Shown: one piece after another, positions 8,809-11,711 of the stretch
Numbering within the stretch: position 1 is the stretch's first letter
How the letters are laid out: each line of letters starts with the position of its first letter
Origin: DSXF01 sp964387495
GTDB lineage: Bacteria; Chloroflexota; Anaerolineae; Anaerolineales; Villigracilaceae
Reading direction: 5' to 3'
Length of the DNA stretch: 11,711 nt
NCBI GenBank assembly: GCA_964387495.1
Contig: CAYLXB010000090.1
Location: 1 to 11,711, forward strand
Program-made: the position numbers and the translations under genes
Notes under the pieces: generated by a model
What the model was told of the DNA's origin: nothing
Databases searched by the model: none
Seen by the model: only the letters and a program-made list of their open reading frames with translations

Positions 8809-9903
8809 TCATTCGGCACGCAACAGCGCTGTCAGTTTGTGATGCAAAATCTGCCATACCGGCAGGGTTGAACCGGCCAGTGCAATCACAATCGCAAAGG
8901 CCAGGCTGGTTGCCAGCACATGGGCGCTGAATACCGCCTGGATGGAAATCCCTGCCGTACGGGCTTCCGTCACAGTCCCGATAACGAATGCGCCAAGGCT
9001 GCCCAATCCATATCCAATCAGGGTGATCACGCCAGCCTGCGCCATCAAATAGAATACCATCGCTCCCTGGCTGAAACCCAGACTGCGAAAAATCGCCAGT
9101 TCGTAACGATGCATCCATGCCAGGCGCCAGAGCAGGTTGGAAAGTGCAATGATCGCAGCCAGCCCCAGCGCAAAGGTAATTAATTCTAATAAGTCAACTA
9201 ACGGCTGCCATTCTTTCACAATATCACTGCTGCTGGTTCCCTTCGGAACGACGGAGGCGCCAAACGGCAGCTGCTCCCCTGCTTGCAAACCTTCATTCGC
9301 ACGGACGACGTACACGGAAACAGTATCCTCCCAGCCAAGCAAAACCTGCGCGTCCGGAAGGGAAATCCAGGCTTCATAATCAGCGTAAGTATCGGTGGAA
9401 AAAATTCCTATTACCTGGAAACGCCGGCCGCGAAGCTCGATAAAATCCCCGGCAGTGACTTTGCGCCTCTCCGCCAGCCGCAGGCCTACCATTGCCAGGC
9501 GTGCAGCATCCCCGGCCAGGAGAGGGCGTCCCGTTATCATACGGAACTCTTCAATCTGGGTATAACTATCGAGTGGAATGCCGCGCAGCAGGACCGCATT
9601 GTCAGTGGAAGTGCCAGTTACCGTATGGATCTCCGGGATGATCAATGTTGCCCCCCGAGTCTTCAAGTCCTCAGACAATGACGCCGGCAGACGACTGCCG
9701 TAAAATTCTCCCATACTCCCAGTGCTCTGTACCACCAGGAAATCAGAGCGAAAATCCGAGAACAGGCCTGCCAGCCCGGCGCGATATGCATCCAACAGCA
9801 GAAAACTTGTCAAGGGAAAGGCGATAATCAACACCATCAGCAGCGTCACTCTCCAGCGGGCGGACAATGTATCCAATCCCAGGCGCAGCATGCTTGTAAT
9901 CAT
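8809..9903 (-). CDS. FtsX/MacB-type ABC permease, second subunit
   Basis: A 364-residue type VII ABC permease with the four-helix layout of LolC/LolE, MacB and FtsX: TM1 about 19-38, a large extracytoplasmic MacB-like domain about 40-235 (including GDFIELRGRRFQVIGIF near 152-168), then TM2 about 236-260, TM3 about 281-308 and TM4 about 325-350. RYELAIFRSLGFS (266-278) is the cytoplasmic segment typical of the FtsX domain, expected to contact the ATPase. The start ATG overlaps the TGA of the upstream permease by one base (TGATG). Its ribosome binding site GAGGA lies inside that gene's last codons, indicating translational coupling. Proteins of this class do not transport across the bilayer by alternating access; they typically transmit ATP-driven motion to the extracytoplasmic domain (mechanotransmission). 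Confidence 0.88.
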   Translation of the reverse strand: MITSMLRLGLDTLSARWRVTLLMVLIIAFPLTSFLLLDAYRAGLAGLFSDFRSDFLVVQSTGSMGEFYGSRLPASLSEDLKTRGATLIIPEIHTVTGTSTDNAVLLRGIPLDSYTQIEEFRMITGRPLLAGDAARLAMVGLRLAERRKVTAGDFIELRGRRFQVIGIFSTDTYADYEAWISLPDAQVLLGWEDTVSVYVVRANEGLQAGEQLPFGASVVPKGTSSSDIVKEWQPLVDLLELITFALGLAAIIALSNLLWRLAWMHRYELAIFRSLGFSQGAMVFYLMAQAGVITLIGYGLGSLGAFVIGTVTEARTAGISIQAVFSAHVLATSLAFAIVIALAGSTLPVWQILHHKLTALLRAE

Positions 9904-11021
9904 CAGTTCCTCTGCAATGAAAGGACTACACGACCCTGCAGCATGCGACGAGTAGCCACCCAGGCCCCCAGAGGGGGCAACGTAAACATCCAGGCCAGCG
10001 CTGTAATGATATTTGCGGCAGAAAGTCGGAAAAGGAATGGAAGGCCAAGAATATAGATAGGTGAAAAGTTCCTTTCAAGTGTCATATAAATCCAGGCAAC
10101 CACAAGCGCAATCATGTAAGCCAGCAGCCCCAACAGCAGTGCCCGTACCGAAAGAAAAATACGGATCGCACGCGACGAAAAACCCAGTACGCGCAAGATT
10201 CCTGCATCTCGGCGGCGCTCCTCAAGGCTCAAACTGGTCAGGTTGTAGGTGCCAAAAATAATTGAGACCAGAGCAATGGTCGCTACAATGCGCACCAGCA
10301 TGGCAACATCATACAAGACGCGTGTGTTGCGCTTGGCAATCGTGTCCTCGTAAAAGATTGCATACTGCCCTTTCAGGCTCGGGTCTTGCTCAAGTTTTAT
10401 GCGTACAGTCTCCGCATCACTGCCGGGTGTGAGTTGGAGCACCAAAAGCTGGCTGGCACGCCGCGGTGCAAACAATTCCTGAGCCGTTTCCAATGGCATC
10501 CAGACAGAGGCAATAACCAGCCCAGCTGACCGAAACACACCAGCCACTTTGAAGTCCCGACCGTAAATATTCAAACTTGTACCAATTTCCCAGTCATTGG
10601 CAATTTTTGCGCCCTCGCCAATCGCGACCTCATTTGGAGCAGATGGCCAGCGTCCCTCTGCAAGTTCCAAATTAAAGACGGATTCCCAGTCTGTAACTGG
10701 CGTAGCACGCAGTTGGACCAGGCTATCGCTGATGCGTATGTTCCGGAATATAACTGGCGCCATCCGGTTGACCGTGCGAGGCATAAGGGATTGGACGGCA
10801 CTGACCACTTCCGGAGAAATGTTTGATTCGTCCACTACCGCGGCGCCTGCCTGGACAATAACGAGATTGCGATTCAAATTGCTTTCCTGCAGGAGTTCAT
10901 CCATCGTTTCTGCCAGGGCAACCAGGATCAGGTATGAAAAGATCACTACTGCCAGGCCCCAAATGTTGAAAAAGGTCTGACCGCGGTGGTGAAGCAGATC
11001 CTTCCAGATGGTGCGGAGCAT
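9903..11021 (-). CDS. FtsX/MacB-type ABC permease, first subunit
   Basis: A 372-residue permease with the same architecture as its downstream partner: TM1 about 16-38, an extracytoplasmic MacB-like domain about 40-237 (GRDFKVAGVFRSAGLV near 154-169), TM2 about 240-262, TM3 about 290-312 and TM4 about 335-357. SLEERRRDAGILRVLGFS (265-282) is the coupling segment of the FtsX domain. It starts only three bases after the stop of the ATPase gene, with no obvious Shine-Dalgarno of its own, so coupled translation is likely. The two permeases differ in sequence, so the complex is probably a heterodimer of permeases with an ATPase dimer, as in LolCDE. The physiological substrate is unknown. Confidence 0.88.
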   Translation of the reverse strand: MLRTIWKDLLHHRGQTFFNIWGLAVVIFSYLILVALAETMDELLQESNLNRNLVIVQAGAAVVDESNISPEVVSAVQSLMPRTVNRMAPVIFRNIRISDSLVQLRATPVTDWESVFNLELAEGRWPSAPNEVAIGEGAKIANDWEIGTSLNIYGRDFKVAGVFRSAGLVIASVWMPLETAQELFAPRRASQLLVLQLTPGSDAETVRIKLEQDPSLKGQYAIFYEDTIAKRNTRVLYDVAMLVRIVATIALVSIIFGTYNLTSLSLEERRRDAGILRVLGFSSRAIRIFLSVRALLLGLLAYMIALVVAWIYMTLERNFSPIYILGLPFLFRLSAANIITALAWMFTLPPLGAWVATRRMLQGRVVLSLQRN

Positions 11022-11024
11022 CGC

Positions 11025-11696
11025 TCAACCAGTCAAGAATGTACCGCTGTGCAGTTCCAGCCAGTGGCTGGCGATTCCGCGGTAACGCAGGTTATGGGTG
11101 GCAATCACAAAGGTGGTGCCCGACTGCCGGTTCAATTTCAGCATGAGCTGCATCACCGTTTCCGCCGATGCGTCGTCGAGGTCGCCAGTTGGTTCGTCAG
11201 CCAACACCAATTGCGCATGGCCGGCAACCGCGCGAGCAACAGCCACCCGCTGCTGTTCGCCTCCCGAGAGTTCGGCCGGCTTATGCCGCATTCTTGAGCC
11301 AAGCCCCACCTGTTCCAACACTACTTCTGCCTGTTGAAGTGCCATGAAACGGGTACCACCTTGTGCCAGCAGGGCCAGGGCAACATTTTCAACTGCATTC
11401 AAAGAAGGAATAAGGTTATAAGATTGAAAAATGAAACCAATGTGGTCGCGGCGGAAGCGATTAAGTTCATTTTCGCTGGCATGCTCCAATTGCACGCCGC
11501 ACACGCGCAGTGAACCTTTTGTCGGGTGGTCCATCCCGCCCAACAGGTGCAGCAAAGTTGATTTTCCCCCACCGCTTGGCCCGACGACCATCGCAAATGC
11601 TCCGGCAGGCACACCCAAATCAATACCCCGTAAGGCCTCAACATCCAAAAGTCCACGCCGGTATATTTTCCAGAGTTGATCAGCTTCTATCAGCAT
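11025..11696 (-). CDS. LolD/MacB-type ABC transporter ATPase
   Basis: A 223-residue ATPase, the usual length for the LolD/FtsE/MacB-type subfamily that energises FtsX-like permeases. Motifs: Walker A GPSGGGKS (39-46), Q-loop Q91 in FIFQSYNLIPSLNAVENV, a typical subfamily segment, signature LSGGEQQR (143-150), Walker B VLADEPTGDLD with D167/E168, and H-loop H201 in ATHN. All motifs are canonical, so ATP hydrolysis is expected. It is the first gene seen of a tightly packed minus-strand operon. The frame stays open upstream to the window edge, but MLIEADQLWKIYRRG at the ATG 11696 matches how such proteins begin. The upstream bases read AAGCGGGAACGG, a weak ribosome site. The operon promoter, or any earlier gene, lies outside the window. 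Confidence 0.92.
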   Translation of the reverse strand: MLIEADQLWKIYRRGLLDVEALRGIDLGVPAGAFAMVVGPSGGGKSTLLHLLGGMDHPTKGSLRVCGVQLEHASENELNRFRRDHIGFIFQSYNLIPSLNAVENVALALLAQGGTRFMALQQAEVVLEQVGLGSRMRHKPAELSGGEQQRVAVARAVAGHAQLVLADEPTGDLDDASAETVMQLMLKLNRQSGTTFVIATHNLRYRGIASHWLELHSGTFLTG

Positions 11697-11711
11697 CCGT
11701 TCCCGCTTTTT

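Noticed and set aside
8787..8819. GTG start at 8819 for the last gene of the minus-strand operon
   Set aside because: It overlaps the end of the permease gene and lacks a ribosome site. ATG at 8786 has GAGG at suitable spacing and gives a normal basic N-terminus before the membrane helix.
8531..9118. 195-codon minus-strand frame across the permease/anchored protein junction
   Set aside because: It is out of frame with two well-supported genes and its product shows no domain; a shadow frame.

Overview
The window looks like a piece of a bacterial chromosome, most likely from the Chloroflexota (Anaerolineae-like). That assignment is an inference. It rests on secreted proteins with Pro/Thr-rich linkers, an extracytoplasmic CAP-domain lipoprotein, tandem half-size ABC exporters, and a MacB/LolCDE-type ABC operon ending in an unfamiliar anchored protein. 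No rRNA, tRNA, mobile element, phage gene or CRISPR array is visible. Every long gene is intact.

Layout. Positions 1-619 hold no convincing protein gene. They contain two clear intrinsic terminators on the + strand (155-181 and 471-497) separated by about 290 bases of hairpin-rich sequence, then a short leader with a good ribosome binding site. Positions 620-3214 (+) encode the disaggregase ClpB. A hairpin at 3221-3241 separates it from a convergent CAP-domain lipoprotein gene (3285-3917, -). Its T-tract reads on the minus strand and lies over the clpB stop codon. A divergent intergenic region (3918-4201) carries a -10 box for the CAP gene, a small perfect dyad and a near-consensus promoter for the next operon. 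Positions 4202-5998 and 6008-7822 (+) are a two-gene operon for a heterodimeric type IV ABC exporter. Its motifs divide into one degenerate and one canonical ATP site. A 12-bp hairpin (7849-7883) separates it from a convergent four-gene minus-strand operon. Read in transcription order, that operon is a LolD/MacB-type ATPase (11696-11025), a FtsX/MacB-type permease (11021-9903), a second such permease (9903-8809), and a membrane-anchored extracytoplasmic protein of unknown family (8786-7929).

How they may work together. ClpB is general proteostasis and stands alone. The two exporter halves must form one pump, of unknown substrate. The minus-strand operon is tightly packed (3-nt gap, 1-nt overlap, 22-nt gap) and has one ATPase plus two different permeases, as in LolCDE. 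The last gene product has an N-terminal membrane anchor, a proline-rich stalk and a beta-rich domain that may have a LolA/LppX-like fold. If so, this could be a lipid or lipoprotein trafficking unit whose acceptor protein is tethered to the membrane. This is the most interesting hypothesis in the window, but it rests on inference. Otherwise the region is mostly ordinary housekeeping and transport genes.
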